Part shown: positions 1 through 12,111 of the stretch, in pieces | Position numbering within the stretch: position 1 is the first letter of the stretch | How the letters are laid out: each line of letters begins with the position of its first letter | NCBI GenBank assembly: GCA_030141605.1 | Contig: JAQGDQ010001130.1 | Location: 35,001-60,576 of the forward strand | Length of the DNA stretch: 25,576 nucleotides | Reading direction: 5' to 3' | From: Tubiluchus corallicola | Taxonomy: Eukaryota > Priapulida > Priapulimorpha > Priapulimorphida > Tubiluchidae | Position numbers and translations under genes: made by a program | The notes under the pieces: generated by a model | What the model was told of the DNA's origin: nothing | Seen by the model: the letters and a program-made list of their open reading frames with translations, nothing else | Databases searched by the model: none

Positions 1-48
1 GACGCATCGTCGTTGTTTTGTGATGTGCACGCGTGCAGCGCAATCATA

Positions 49-183
49 ATGACGAATCTTCAAGTTACGATGTCTTCTTCAAGAACCTCGGTCGTTGTCT
101 TTCTCTGCGTCTGTGTGATTGCTGTGGAGGCTGGGCCAATCATCAAGTCCAGAGGAAGATCACTCAACATCGCCCAAGCCATA
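49..183 (+). CDS. First coding exon of a probable secreted protein (partial)
   Basis: The frame gives 45 codons from an ATG at 49, with a second in-frame ATG at 70; both have A at -3. From the second ATG the peptide has a short basic n-region (MSSSRTS), a hydrophobic core (VVVFLCVCVIAV) and a small-residue end (EAG) followed by PIIKSRGRS, which is a textbook signal peptide. The frame reaches codon ATA at 181-183 and meets GTAAGT at 184-189, so the exon ends in phase 0 at a consensus donor; the stop appears only in the intron. The frame is also open upstream to the window edge, so an earlier start cannot be excluded. The mature part is too short to name a family; the KSRGRS stretch could be a basic processing site, but that is speculation. 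No second exon could be found with confidence in the next few kilobases. Confidence 0.55.
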
Positions 184-189
184 GTAAGT
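184..189 (+). other. Probable 5' splice donor (GTAAGT)
   Basis: GTAAGT directly follows the last codon of the signal-peptide frame and matches the metazoan U1 consensus at all six intronic positions. The exon side (ATA) is weak. No paired acceptor can be assigned by eye. Confidence 0.5.
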
Positions 190-2217
190 TCTTTAACTCT
201 GTTGTGATTCATTGTGGCAAATTTTGGGTATCTTAAGAATCATGTTGTTTAAATATCATGGTGTTTAAATAATGATGACAGACTTAAAAAAGATACTGAT
301 AATTTTAAAAGAGAGCAAAGTTCGAAGAAGAATGATGAAAGATATAACAAGGAAAAGAAAAATATACACATTAAAAAACTGTTAGGAGTGCAGCAGAAAG
401 GCTTGCGAAAAACTAAAATTAAAGATCACCAAGTCAGTCCTTTCTGATAGGCTGAAACTTGTGGAAAATTACGGCTTGGTGTTAAGTAGGTAATGCAAGT
501 TGCGGATCGAAAAAGTTCAGATAAGAAAAAGTTACGAATTTGCAGTCAATAAAGAATTTGTGATAAAAAAATTTCTGTCGTTTCGTCATGCAGTAACATA
601 ATAGTGGTAGTAATAAAGAAATAATATTGGTAAAGTAATAATAATGTAATTCTTTATTGCAATAAAATTGTACATCAAAATAATGGTGATAAAATACGCA
701 TTCTAATCTAAATGATAATCAGTTTATATGTCAAGAGATGTAAGCAATAGTGTTCCGATTATTGAAAATTAAATAAATTGTCCCTACAATTAAAAACGCA
801 AGTTAGCTTCCAATTGTACAAATTATATATTATAAGCACAGATTAACATAAGTAAGTTTATATTCAGTATTTTATGTAGCAGTTCCTGAATTTCAGTACT
901 TTTGGTGCTAAGAAACCCACTGAAATCTTCAGATAATTTTTACAAACAAAATCTACACTACGTTGAATTGTTTAAGTTTTGTTTGCAGCATTCCGTTTTC
1001 GAAATAAAAATTAAAGAGAATAAACAGCTAGAAAATAACTAGAACAAAATAGAAACGGCATTTCTCGTAAACTTTCAATATCCGAAAAAACTGATTCCTG
1101 AAAACGTTGGTTTTCCCTACAATCCCAGAAATTGTTTGTTTTCTTAGAACTTTTCATCGTATCCTCCTCCAATGGAAATGGAAGGATTAATCCCGGAAAG
1201 GTCTTTATAACCTGTTTGTCTATAAACTGAGAGAATGCAGATTCGTCGGTGTTTGTCACAACTCTGTCTTATCAACTTCACTATTTAATCAATTTTGTAA
1301 TTAATAATTAAGCAATAACATTTACGACTGCCTGTTTAATTGTTATTCAAAGCGAACTGTTGATTTTGAAGAATTTCTCAGCTACTGACCTAGACCATAA
1401 AATTACAGCATTTCATGTCTCAATAATTTACGAAACCGCCCACACTCATGTTTTTATTAAACAAGTCTTCCTGCCCGTTCAGTCTTTGACCTCGCCGTCA
1501 GCCAGGTATATAATTACCTGGCAAAAACTTAACCCTTTGACTGCTTATAACAACGACATGCAGGCTCGTAGTTAACGGTTCGTAGACCGTTTCTGCCTTG
1601 TATAACAGTTTTGCCCAGTACGATAAATGTGGCAAAGTTAACTTGTGTTTGCTAATACAACTGTCAAACTGTTTACTGTTTTTAAAACCGATACTTAGCT
1701 GTAAAGAACCGTAAAAATTCTAATGCTACTAGGTTTTCAAGAGGAGTTTGACAAATTACACGTATTCTACCATGTTGGTGATTTTAATCCTTGCAGATCC
1801 ACTTCCGGAACAGATTCTCACATTTGCAACGTGTCAAAAGTTACGGGAAAATCACAAACTAAACAAAAAAAGTATTATTTTTACTTTAACACTAGAAGTA
1901 AATGTTTAGAAGTGTTATGCAGCATAATCTCTAAACAATTTGAACCATGACCGAAGAAACCTTTCGTCGTGAAATTTGATCCTAAAGTTACCATAAACGT
2001 GAGGATAATATGTTGTGTTTTTGCACTTAGAGTTTTGCATATATACACATATCAATTATTTGGTTTAAAGATTAAAGGAAAAGGACACATCATTTAACAT
2101 GTTAGGTTGATGCTATCACTATAACGAGTTCATACTTTTGAAGTCTTGCCTAATTCTTATGCAAGAATATCGCAAAATTAGCGGTCTAGTTTTTTGTAAT
2201 AACTCATTGTACTTTCT
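190..2217. other. AT-rich unique sequence, probably intron; no feature seen
   Basis: Open frames here are short and show no recognisable domain, and base composition is strongly AT with many short A/T runs. If the exon at 49-183 is real, this is the start of its intron. At 1530 the motif TTAACCCTTTGAC resembles a piggyBac-type end, but no matching right end was found. Confidence 0.5.
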
Positions 2218-2261
2218 GACGGAAACTGTCAGTGACGGAAACTGTCAGTGTCGGAAACTGT
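2218..2261 (+). repeat. Short tandem repeat, 16-bp unit, about 2.7 copies
   Basis: GACGGAAACTGTCAGT occurs at 2218 and 2234, and a third partial copy starts at 2250 with one change (GTCGGAAACTGT). Confidence 0.8.
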
Positions 2262-4080
2262 TTTTCGTCAGCCAAAGAATGACGACATTGGTGGATGACT
2301 ACAATGACCAATAACTAGATATTCAGAGTGACTTCATGTATGTATTTATATGATGCGTAGACGTACAGACGGACATACAATTAATAAGAAGCTTTTGGAT
2401 TTTAGAAGACATATAAATGAAGGTAGCAGTAAATAGTTACAACAGATACTTAGATAAATAGATAAGAAAGTTGCTATAAAACAAAATTAGATTCTAGAAA
2501 AGTTTAAAATTGTATACGAGTAAGTCGGCTGTACAATAAAACAGTCATTTAGACGGTTGGACGGTATGTCATACCAGCAGACAGACAAGCTGACAAGCTG
2601 GAACATGAACAAGCAGGTACTCCACACAATTCGGCAGACGGTGTGAGACGGTTGACCAAAGCAGTGAAATGGACAGGGCGATGGACTGAAAACAGACATA
2701 GAACGATATGGGAGAAAGAAGTCAACAAACACTCGAGAACTGTTTCTGCGCCCTACATTGCTCACCCCTTTTGAAAGGAGACGCTGCTTTTCACCGCTGA
2801 AAACCACTCTAGAGTCAGTAAACAAGAAACTGTTGTTCATTAGCATCAGAACCCGAGAACTTTTGCAAGAAGTCGAGCGCATTTCCAACCATATCGAGAG
2901 CTACTCAACAAAACAAAACCGTGGTCATATTGTGCACGGGCCAACTGTCGGACAAGTGTTGTTTGCCGAGTAATTTAAGGTCGCCCTCGATTGTTTTATC
3001 GTCTCTTATTTTCTCCCCAGTAAGCCGTGAGAAACGTGCCAAAATGTCCAAGTTTCTCTTTCCATAAAGCAAAATCCCCGCCGAGTCGCAAATTAACTGC
3101 TGTCTTAGAGAGTGGAGAATCGGGTCAGTAAGAAAAAATAGCTTTTGCACAATATGGCGAAGCACCTTATTGGAAAGTCTTTTTCCTGCGGGTACTGGCT
3201 GTTCTAAAAAGAGCACAATGCGTTAACGGAGAAATCATTTCATCACGTGACATCCACTGTAATCGTTTCGTTAAAATCCTACTTTTTAATAACCGGTAAT
3301 TAAAAGTGTTGAATTTTAAGCACGTCCGTGAAAAGAAAGTTTCTCCTAGCTAGACATTAATGTGTCAAAGATATTTGACGCAACTTTGTCACAAGAAATC
3401 GTGTTACTAACGGTCTGTCCAACTTTACAGTCGAACCCCTGAGCTATTTTTAGCCTATTTTTGCAGTGCAATCTTTGAAGAATGTCTACCTCGAGACAAA
3501 AGTTTTTAAATGCATCTAAACGTTTTTTTCATTTTTGTTAAGAACACGGGAAGCGGAAAGGGATCAGGGTGGATCATAAAGTCGAATGTGACTTCGCTAA
3601 TGAAAAACCCATAATCATTCAACGCAAACCTTTTGTACTGTTTTCAACAATACATCATGTAAGAAGTGATCCTCAGCTCTAATTGAACTACGAATGTTCA
3701 GAGTTTGAAGAACTTAGTCAGTCAATCAGTCAAGTTGCTGTGAGATCTCCATTCAAAGGACCAATGTAGACCTTTTATAACTTCTACATCTTATGACGAA
3801 TTTAAAAAAAAAAGTTCATTGCGAGACATGCTGGCGGAGATCCTTGCAAACGGAAACTCAGTAATCAGAGAGAAAGAAAAAGCAGAGAGAACTTTAAAGC
3901 ATTCCTCTCTTACATGAGCGTACACTGGGCAGTCAATAATTACATTCAATTCATCTTCTACTTTGTTAAAACAACAATTTTCACATACCCGTTGTTCTAC
4001 AGGTATTTTTTCGGCTTATGATATCTACCCATTTCAATTACTAATTTATTGTGCACAAATACGAATTCTGGTTAAAGTCG
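2262..4080. other. Unique sequence; no supported gene
   Basis: Two overlapping open frames on opposite strands (2758-2973 plus, 2905-3216 minus) fall in a stretch slightly richer in G+C than its surroundings. Neither shows a recognised motif or convincing splice sites, so they are not called. The rest is AT-rich with nothing identifiable. Confidence 0.4.
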
Positions 4081-5697
4081 TTTTGACATGTTTCTGGACA
4101 CCAGTCAATGTCTACGTGTCGTGTTCATGGCGTTTTGACATGTTTCTGGATACCAGTCAATGTCTACGTGTCGTGTTCATGGCGTTTTGACATGTTTCTG
4201 GATACCAGTCAATGTCTACGTGTCGTGTTCGTGGCGTTTTGACATGTTTCTGGATACCCGTCAATGTCTACGTGTCGTGTTCATGGCGTTTTGACATGTT
4301 TCTGGACACCAGTCAATGTCTACGTGTCGTGTTCATGGCGTTTTGACATGTTTCTGGATACCAGTCAATGTCTACGTGTCGTGTTCGTGGCGTTTTGACA
4401 TGTTTCTGGATACCAGTCAATGTCTACGTGTCGTGTTCATGACGTTTTGACATGTTTCTGGATACCAGTCAATGTCTACGTGTCGTGTTCATGGCGTTTT
4501 GACATGTTTCTGGATACCAGTCAATGCCTACGTGTCGTGTTCATGGCGTTTTGACATGTTTCTGGACACCAGTCAATGTCTACGTGTCGTGTTCATGGCG
4601 TTTTGACATGTTTCTGGATACCAGTCAATGTCTACGTGTCGTGTTCATGGCGTTTTGACATGTTTCTGGATACCAGTTAATGTCTACGTGTCGTGTTCAT
4701 GACGTTTTGACATGTTTCTGGATACCAGTCAATGTCTACGTGTCGTGTTCATGGCGTTTTGACATGTTTCTGGATACCAGTCAATGTCTACGTGTCGTGT
4801 TCATGGCGTTTTGACATGTTTCTGGATACCAGTCAATGTCTACGTGTCGTGTTCATGGCGTTTTGACATGTTTCTGTATACCAGTCAATGCCTAGGTGTC
4901 GTGTTCATGGCGTTTTGACATGTTTCTGTATACCAGTCAATGCCTAGGTGTCGTGTTCATGGCGTTTTGACATGTTTCTGGATACCAGTCAATGTCTACG
5001 TGTCGTGTTCATGGCGTTTTGACATGTTTCTAGATACCAGTCAATGTCTACGTGTCGTGTTCATGGCGTTTTGACATGTTTCTGGATACCAGTCAATGTC
5101 TACGTGTCGTGTTCATGGCGTTTTGACATGTTTCTGGATACCAGTCAATGTCTACGTGTCGTGTTCATGACGTTTTGACATGTTTCTGGATACCAGTCAA
5201 TGTCTACGTGTCGTGTTCATGGCGTTTTGACATGTTTCTGGATACCAGTCAATGTCTACGTGTCGTGTTCATGGCGTTTTGACATGTTTCTGGACACCAG
5301 TCAATGTCTACGTGTCGTGTTCATGACGTTTTGACATGTTTCTGGATACCAGTCAATGTCTACGTGTCGTGTTCATGGCGTTTTGACATGTTTCTGGATA
5401 CCAGTCAATGTCTACGTGTCGTGTTCATGGCGTTTTGACATGTTTCTGGATACCAGTCAATGTCTACGTGTCGTGTTCATGGCGTTTTGACATGTTTCTG
5501 TATACCAGTCAATGCCTAGGTGTCGTGTTCATGGCGTTTTGACATGTTTTTGTATACCAGTCAATGCCTAGGTGTCGTGTTCATGGCGTTTTGACATGTT
5601 TCTGGATACCAGTCAATGTCTACGTGTCGTGTTCATGTCGTTTTGACATGTTTCTGGATACCAGTCAATGTCTACGTGTCGTGTTCATGGCGTTTTC
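4081..5697 (+). repeat. 52-bp satellite array, about 31 copies, with higher-order structure
   Basis: The unit begins TTTTGACATGTTTCTGGATA and continues CCAGTCAATGTCTACGTGTC then GTGTTCATGGCG. Period 52 was measured from successive TTTTGACATG starts at 4081, 4133 and 4185. Copies differ at only a few positions: GGATACC/GGACACC, CATGGCG/CATGACG, and a rarer GTATACC with CCTAGG replacing CTACG. The CCTAGG form occurs as an adjacent pair at 4877/4929 and again at 5501/5553, exactly 624 bp (12 units) apart. A CATGACG variant at 4701 recurs at 5325 with the same offset, so a multi-unit block was duplicated by unequal exchange. The unit is not a multiple of three and no coding is proposed. Confidence 0.95.
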
Positions 5698-5894
5698 TTC
5701 GTATTTAACTAAATGAAGCAAACATTATAAACGTAAGTGATGACATGATTTATTTCAACTAGTTTAACATTTCAACGTCACATCACTATACCACAATAGA
5801 AAGCTACTATGCAGGAACTAAAAGCTCAATTTACAATGTAACACTATATGGCTGTAACAAATTGGTAATAGGTTAGTTCGTTTTGCTCAGCGAG

Positions 5895-6600
5895 TTAGTT
5901 TAAACATAATTTATTTAGGATTGGATCAGACTGTTTGAACAACATGATTTAGGATCCTCACCACAACAGACTTTATACACTATTTTTTACAAGAACATTT
6001 ACAGTAAGAATAAACTATACTTAGTTTTTAGTATACTTTAGTATACTAAAGTTTTACTACAGTGATACATTAGACATTAGTAGAAAATGACGGTTAGTAA
6101 ATATTAATGTACGATTATTTAAGAATGATGCATTTTATATCAGATAGAAACTACTGGAAGCGTTTAGTACGTAATATAAAGTCATGTATACATAGGAATA
6201 TTTTACAGTTAGCAACATAGTTAAATTCATCTTTACCGAATAATAACAACTTCAACAGATCATTAGTTCCTAAGGCAGCTATATTAACGTTTTCGGGCAG
6301 AAGTATTGCATTTAGTTTATCAAACATAACAACCCTAGCTAGTTGATACAATGGGCAGTGCAACAAAAAGTGTTCAACAGACTCAAATCGAAATCCACAG
6401 TTACAATTCGGCAATATTGGATGACCGTTATTATCTTTACAGCCTTTAGAGAAAAGGTCGTAGTTTAGCTGAGAAAATCCGATTCTGATGCGCGTATGAT
6501 GCACTGATATTGGAGGTTTACCAAATGAAAAATGTTTCCTACGCAACGTAAAACTTAAATGAGATATGAGCTCTATCGTCATCTGGTCGTAGTATATCAC
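5895..6600 (-). mobile_element. 5'-truncated non-LTR retrotransposon, 3' end
   Basis: The C-terminal part of a reverse-transcriptase ORF (6151-6600) is followed on the minus strand by about 250 bp of AT-rich 3' UTR containing AATAAA (plus-strand TTTATT at 5910-5915) and then AAACTAA-type sequence. This is how a LINE 3' end looks. In-frame stops appear just upstream of 6600, so the rest of the ORF is missing or destroyed. Non-LTR elements are usually 5'-truncated on insertion, which explains the loss of the catalytic domain. The exact tail and target-site duplication were not resolved. Confidence 0.7.
6151..6600 (-). pseudogene. Non-LTR retrotransposon ORF2 C-terminal fragment
   Basis: About 149 residues are open. 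HHTRIRIGFSQLN (residues 34-46) leads into a zinc-binding-like module, CNCG at 66-69, then SVEHFLLHCPLY at 74-85, then an arginine. The pattern CxC-x8-H-x3-HC is the cysteine/histidine tail found C-terminal to the reverse transcriptase in many animal non-LTR elements. The frame ends with FILRTKRF, the kind of ending these proteins have, so the true C-terminus is probably kept. Polymerase motifs such as the YADD box are absent because only the tail remains. The apparent start codon is GTG and is not a real initiation site. It is not a host gene. Confidence 0.8.
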
Positions 6601-9105
6601 TGTGTTTCGTAATTATAATAAACAGAGAACCCAGTAGATTCACCTGTATAAATTAAATTAATTATGTGACTTGACAAGGGTTGTAATCAACACAGCACAG
6701 AACTGGATGAAAAACATGAATGATACCATTGTACTATTTTACCAAATCCTGTGCGGATGAGTAGGTATTTGCACTACATCCCATATCTTTCAAAGAGGAT
6801 TTACTCTTAATTACGTTTAACAAACAATAGCCTGGTGCCGGAAATCTGATAGCGCAGAACGCTTCAAAGTTTTTTCAGCAAATTCTAATAGCCGACGCGA
6901 ATCCCTCTTAAAGCGAGTAAATAACACTTACGCTACAAAACACTTGTTAAACAACCGCAGAGGAACGCCTAACTAGTGTTATTGACACCGTTACAAGCAC
7001 ACCTGATGATAATAACCTTCAGGTCAGGGGATCTGTTACATAAGTGCTTTTTTCCACCAGGCTGGAGGGAGCATGCATCCACTGGCAGCTCTCATTTACT
7101 CTAACTAAAGCTATTCAGTTCAATGATAAGTAAAAAAAATTCATAATTCTGCAAACTCGGTTGAAGGATGTTCTTTTTTCAGTTAAGACTGTTGCACCAA
7201 CCGTAAGTGATACCTCGCTGGGCAGCACTTTTAGTGTTCGTTCACACGCCTTTTGGCGGTCTATGTTTTCCGATAGAAAAACCGGTAAAAACTGTAATGA
7301 TGACTCTAATATGGTCGAATGATCATTTGACAGTTTTACGACAGGGCTCTAGCAAAACAGCTGATTGCTAGGAAATTGTCTGTTTCCGTTAACCCCTACT
7401 AACCAGTTAGGTACTGTTAGGCAATGACGGGATGTTAAATTAATAGCTTGGGTTGGTTATAGAGTTCATTCCTGATTGATGGTGGTGGACTCAGGTAGCA
7501 ATGCCCTATTGGAAGCATTAAAATAGAATGTAAGTAGAATGGTACAGATCGTAGTAGGTCTATAACTGGTGTAACATTAAGCGAATTAAGACTGATAGTT
7601 ATGGAAGATGATTTTAGGACGTCTAAACGCTTTTTATATTCTTACGCTCGGCATTGCTAGATGAACAAAGTCTGCTTGTATCACAAGTTCTTCGTTTGGG
7701 TATCTTATCTGTAAAATATTTGCCAAAAAATCGTTAACTGCGACCTCAACATTTCAAGAACGTTAGTTGGTACCTTCTATTCTGTTTTCTAGATCTGTGT
7801 TCACACTTCTGTTTTTCACACTCTTATCCGTAATGTACACTTGATTTGTTTAAGGCAATTTGCTTTAAAAACTTTACAGTTGTCGTTTTTGCTTGGAACT
7901 TTGAACAGAAAAATGAATTTTTATGCGGTATTTGGAAGTTTGTGATTATCAAATTTGCCTGGTCAAAGTGCACACGTGGCTAAGAAAAGTCTGTTGCATT
8001 CTGCACGGCATTTAACAATGCAAAACGAAACATTGTGCGCTTTAGCAAACTTGCAGTTTGACACAATGAGTTTGACAATAACAATATGGTCCAGATTTAA
8101 GCGTTTTATTGATCGAAATAGTGCCATTTTTTACAAAAACTGAAAAAAAGATTTCTGGGTTTACATGTGTATTCGTCACCTCCAGATTTTAGGTCAGCCT
8201 CTATAAAATGAAGTCTGGTAGACTTGAACATATGTGATTTTTTCTGCTAGGGAGATTTTGGGTTTTATTGCAGGATAGCATAGCAATAGTTGACGCGAAA
8301 ATGGTAGTTGACACTAATAAGTACTTGGGCTGTAATCTGTCGTACACAGTAGACGACTGTATAATTTAGTGACCAGACAATGAATAGACAATAGTGATAC
8401 TGACCTATTACCCGTTTGTAACTGGATTTAATGCCAGTAGGACTAATTACATACACCCTGAAAGATAACGATAGAAAATTGTTATATTGGAGTTATATGT
8501 AAGCCATTGCAATTTTTGGTTTTGCGTGGTATTTGTGGACAAGATCACTGGTACATTTTAAGAGCAAAATTTTCAGAGGTTTGTCCAAAACTCAAAACTA
8601 TTTTCGTTATTCATGTATTCTTAATAATACAATTGAAAACATGCAGCTAAAATGTAGCATGTATTTGTGAAGAAAATGATTTTTTAAACTGAATTGCGAG
8701 GAAAATTTTGGCTAACGATTTTAACAAGTTTCAGCTTTAATTACGTCATACAGATGGTAATACGTTTTTCAGTTTGTAAATTAGTAATATATGTAATAAT
8801 AATTATTACACTGTCTTACACTGCATGTCACATTTTGGTAATACAAAGTAGCGAATCTTGCAATATTTACAACCCAATAAGTGTTTCAAAATGGCACTGA
8901 CCCAGTTGAAAATTGTTATAGTTTTGCTGAAAAATAAATGGGTTGTTAAAGAATGATTTGCACTTGCGTTTTTTCACACAAATTCCCGACAAAATTAAAA
9001 GCTTGTATTTTGGGTAAAATTATAATTATTTGTTAGCACGTGATTACAATACACGTGTCGATGGCCCTACTGTTTCAAAGACATCAGAGAGAAGAGACAC
9101 GGAGA
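6601..9105. other. Unique sequence; no supported gene
   Basis: Several frames of 60-70 codons occur (for example 7955-8143 plus, 8265-8456 minus, 8694-8900 plus). None has recognisable motifs or a strong initiation and splice context. Near 9038-9058 two CACGTG E-box hexamers lie 9 bp apart, which could be chance. Nothing else is seen. Confidence 0.4.
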
Positions 9106-9480
<375 letters not shown>

Positions 9481-10081
9481 AAGCAGAGAGCAAAGCAATG
9501 TGAAAATTTATGTTACAATTTCAATCAAATTTACCCCGAAATTTATTTGTTACGCGTCGATAGTTTACATTATAAACTTTAAATGTAACACATTTTGCAG
9601 AAATAACTAGCTATAATTCATCACAATTTGGACGTGAAAATTTAGCTAAATGTACGACTTAATTATCTGATATCGTGATAAGGTATAACTCGAGAATTGC
9701 AACATTGAATTAATTAGCATATGCTTAGTGTGGGGTAGTGAATAGAGTCGTATTTGTTATGCTCGTGCATTGTTAAAACAAGCAGACAAACGTATATAGT
9801 ACAAAGTACACTTGAAATTGGTGCACTGTAATTTATTTGACAAAGTCAGTTTTATTGCAAAAGATTAAACTAACAATGTGTTGAGATCGTATGTTTTGTA
9901 TAATATATTGCATAAAACAGATGAACTGGATTAGAAATGTTATGATATTTGTCAAACAGTGATCATCTGGGTCAACTTATTTAATTTGTTAAATAGCCCA
10001 AGTCAGTGATAATTCATCATGAAGTTATAAAAGGAGCTTTTCTTTATTACACTGTTATTAAAGAAAACTCTTGGAATATTC
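9481..10081. other. AT-rich unique sequence; no feature seen
   Basis: There are no open frames of note and no recognisable motif between the microsatellite and the inverted duplication. Confidence 0.4.
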
Positions 10082-10445
10082 TTATGAATGATTTTCTGAT
10101 GGAAAATACTGTGGTACGTTTATTTCTGGCTTATTATTGAGTTGTGCAAGCTTATAGTTATATTAGCTAGAAATATATATAGTAGGCTCAGTTTCAATAT
10201 AAACAGAAAGTGTACGTGGATGCTATGCTCTTGTAAGATGTTACACATTCAAGATCATTAGTTATAAATGTACCACAGTATTTTCCATCAGAAACTCATT
10301 CATAACTAATGATCTTGAATGTGTAACATCTTACAAGAGCATAGCATCCACGTACACTTTCTGTTTATTATGAAATTGAGCTTAGTATATATATTTCTAG
10401 CTAATATAACTATAAGCTTGCACAACTCAATAATAAGCCAGAAAT
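10082..10445. repeat. Inverted duplication of about 180 bp with circularly permuted order (A-B-A'-B')
   Basis: Segment A (10086-10121, 36 bp) and segment B (10122-10265, 144 bp) are followed by reverse complements in the order A' (10266-10301) and B' (10302-10445). By eye A and A' differ at 2 of 36 positions, and B and B' at about 5 of 144, all clustered near 10190-10207. A simple palindrome would read A-B-B'-A'; here the copy is rotated. The A'/B' junction (CATTC|ATAAC) joins what would be A's left end to B's right end, and those two ends share TTAT (10082-10085 and 10262-10265). The B arms could form a hairpin with A' as a 36-nt loop. No coding is seen. Confidence 0.9.
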
Positions 10446-12111
10446 TCATGGATTTATGTGAAAAAAAGCAGTCTAATTTGAAACAAGCCCGATAAAAACA
10501 TTGATGCTGAAATTGATAAGACTATGATGTATAACATCAGTTCATCTTTCATTCTCTTCTCCCCCCCCCACTTTTATGTTTATATTATTATTATTTCAAT
10601 TATTAATCACTTCTTTAAGATTTCCACGTACAGTTTGGTCTTCTCAAGCTATGCTTTTAGGCTCAAATTGTATGCATCAAAATTACTCTGTAATGTAATT
10701 TGCACATGTATATGCTGCATAAAAATCTCTTTTGAAATTTCTGGATTATATTGCATTTACATTTATATTTACTTCAGGGAAATTATCTGTATTTTTATTA
10801 AAACTGTTACATGCAGAGTGGAAATAAATAAACTTATAACTTGTGTTTTGAATCAGAAACATTATAATTAGAATTCGCATGCTTTACCACTGAGCCACGG
10901 ATTAACGAGAAGTTTCATTTCTCACTCTCGTAGCATATAGTACGTTGACTGACTGATTCTAAGGAGGAGAAAAAATGTGAGCCTGTGGCTTAGTCTTAGA
11001 GCCTGAAGCAAAAACCGGTTCAGAATTTTTCAGCATCGCTTATTTTTTTATACTAGCTATTAGGTATATACGGTTTTATACGTTGCTATTTCAGTATAAA
11101 ATAATAGGCCTAAAGTTTATAAATAAAATGATTCGTAATTAGTTTACGAATTTCACTTGAAGTTTGCACTTCACGTACCCTAAAAGTGCTAAAGTCTTTG
11201 AAAATTCACAATAAAATCATTTGAATTAAGCTCTGCACACAATTACATATATTTTGCATATTGCATGTACATTATACAGTAACCCCAGGGGTTATACATG
11301 TACATTGTTATTATTATATGCAAGCTTGCATACTGCTTAATAAACAGACACTACTTATATGTAATCAGGGATAGATAATGGGGTCAAAGGTGATGAATGG
11401 GGGTATTGTTCCTTCTACATGACCCACTGTTACAGGTTAGAACTTTTACTGACATTTTACATCCTGGGTAATTGCTAGTGCGCAACACGCATGCGCGATG
11501 GCAATGAATGTTATAATTTTTACAGCAAAAATCTGGGTTTTTATATAATATCTTGTGCAGTTCGTTTGTAAATATTAACTACTGGCGACGCATTTCGAGT
11601 AATTTGGAAATGTAAATTGACTTTTATATTTAAATCCTTTTGCATAAAAATGTACAAATAGGCAATAACTTAAATTGTTAGTCAAGTATTTCTAGTACCA
11701 CTTTAAATCCTGTGGAGAAGTAATCAATTTATTTAGCCTCACAAAAACGAAATCTGGGTTTCTGGTAACTATAATCTGAATAAAAAGTTCAGCCTGTCTG
11801 GTGTTTCATTGTAAAATTAGACAATTTCATTTTATTGACTTTGAAAAAAAGAAATCGCTTCCCATTTCGTCATCGCATCTTAAATTCTTAATTCTTTGAA
11901 AACATTTTAGTATCATTGCAGCTCGTGTTAAAGTGAATAAGTGCAGCTCTGTAACTGCATTTATACAAACAAGGGGGTTGACAAACAAGCAAGCAAACAA
12001 ACTGCTTTGAAGCATAACTTCCTTGGCAGAGGTAAAAAGAACTAAAATAATTATGCCCCACAGTAAACCTAACCCTAAACTCATATTTTTCCAGCGCCAT
12101 TTTTTCATTTT
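10446..12111. other. AT-rich unique sequence with minor motifs
   Basis: This stretch contains a nine-C run at 10561-10569, a SINE-like piece at 10845-10902, a near-palindrome TAACCCCAGGGGTTA near 11279, and a DR1-type nuclear-receptor-like sequence GGGTCAAAGGTGA at 11381-11393. Such motifs arise by chance at this scale. Open frames (10524-10871 plus, 11827-12108 minus) show no domain. Confidence 0.4.
10845..10902 (-). mobile_element. tRNA-like / SINE-like fragment (A box, weak B box)
   Basis: On the minus strand TGGCTCAGTGGTAA (10896 to 10883) matches the RNA polymerase III A box. TGATTCAAAAC (10855 to 10845) is a degenerate B box about 30 bp further on. Spacing suits a tRNA-derived head. 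The acceptor stem does not pair convincingly, so it is not a functional tRNA. It may be an old SINE head or a tRNA pseudogene. Confidence 0.35.

Noticed and set aside
1528-1540. TTAACCCTTTGAC as the left end of another piggyBac-like element
   Set aside because: No matching GTCAAAGGGTTAA right end was found within several kilobases.
2487-2888. 133-codon minus-strand frame
   Set aside because: Low-information composition, no motif, and the reading frame is not supported by neighbouring exons or regulatory signals.
2758-3216. Opposite-strand open frames at 2758-2973 (+) and 2905-3216 (-) in a locally less AT-rich stretch
   Set aside because: No recognisable domain, no strong ATG context (the plus frame starts TTG), no clear splice pair. 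Overlap on both strands suggests chance.
3963-4190. 75-codon frame entering the 52-bp array
   Set aside because: Its second half is two satellite units; a by-product of the repeat.
4081-5697. CRISPR array (regular 52-bp repeats)
   Set aside because: There are no variable spacers; the whole unit is repeated, and the context is eukaryotic.
11381-11393. DR1-type nuclear-receptor site GGGTCAAAGGTGA
   Set aside because: A single near-match is expected by chance in a window of this size and no promoter is nearby.
12066-12079. Telomere-like ACCTAACCCTAAAC next to the 15-bp array
   Set aside because: Barely two units of CCCTAA; too short to call an interstitial telomeric repeat.
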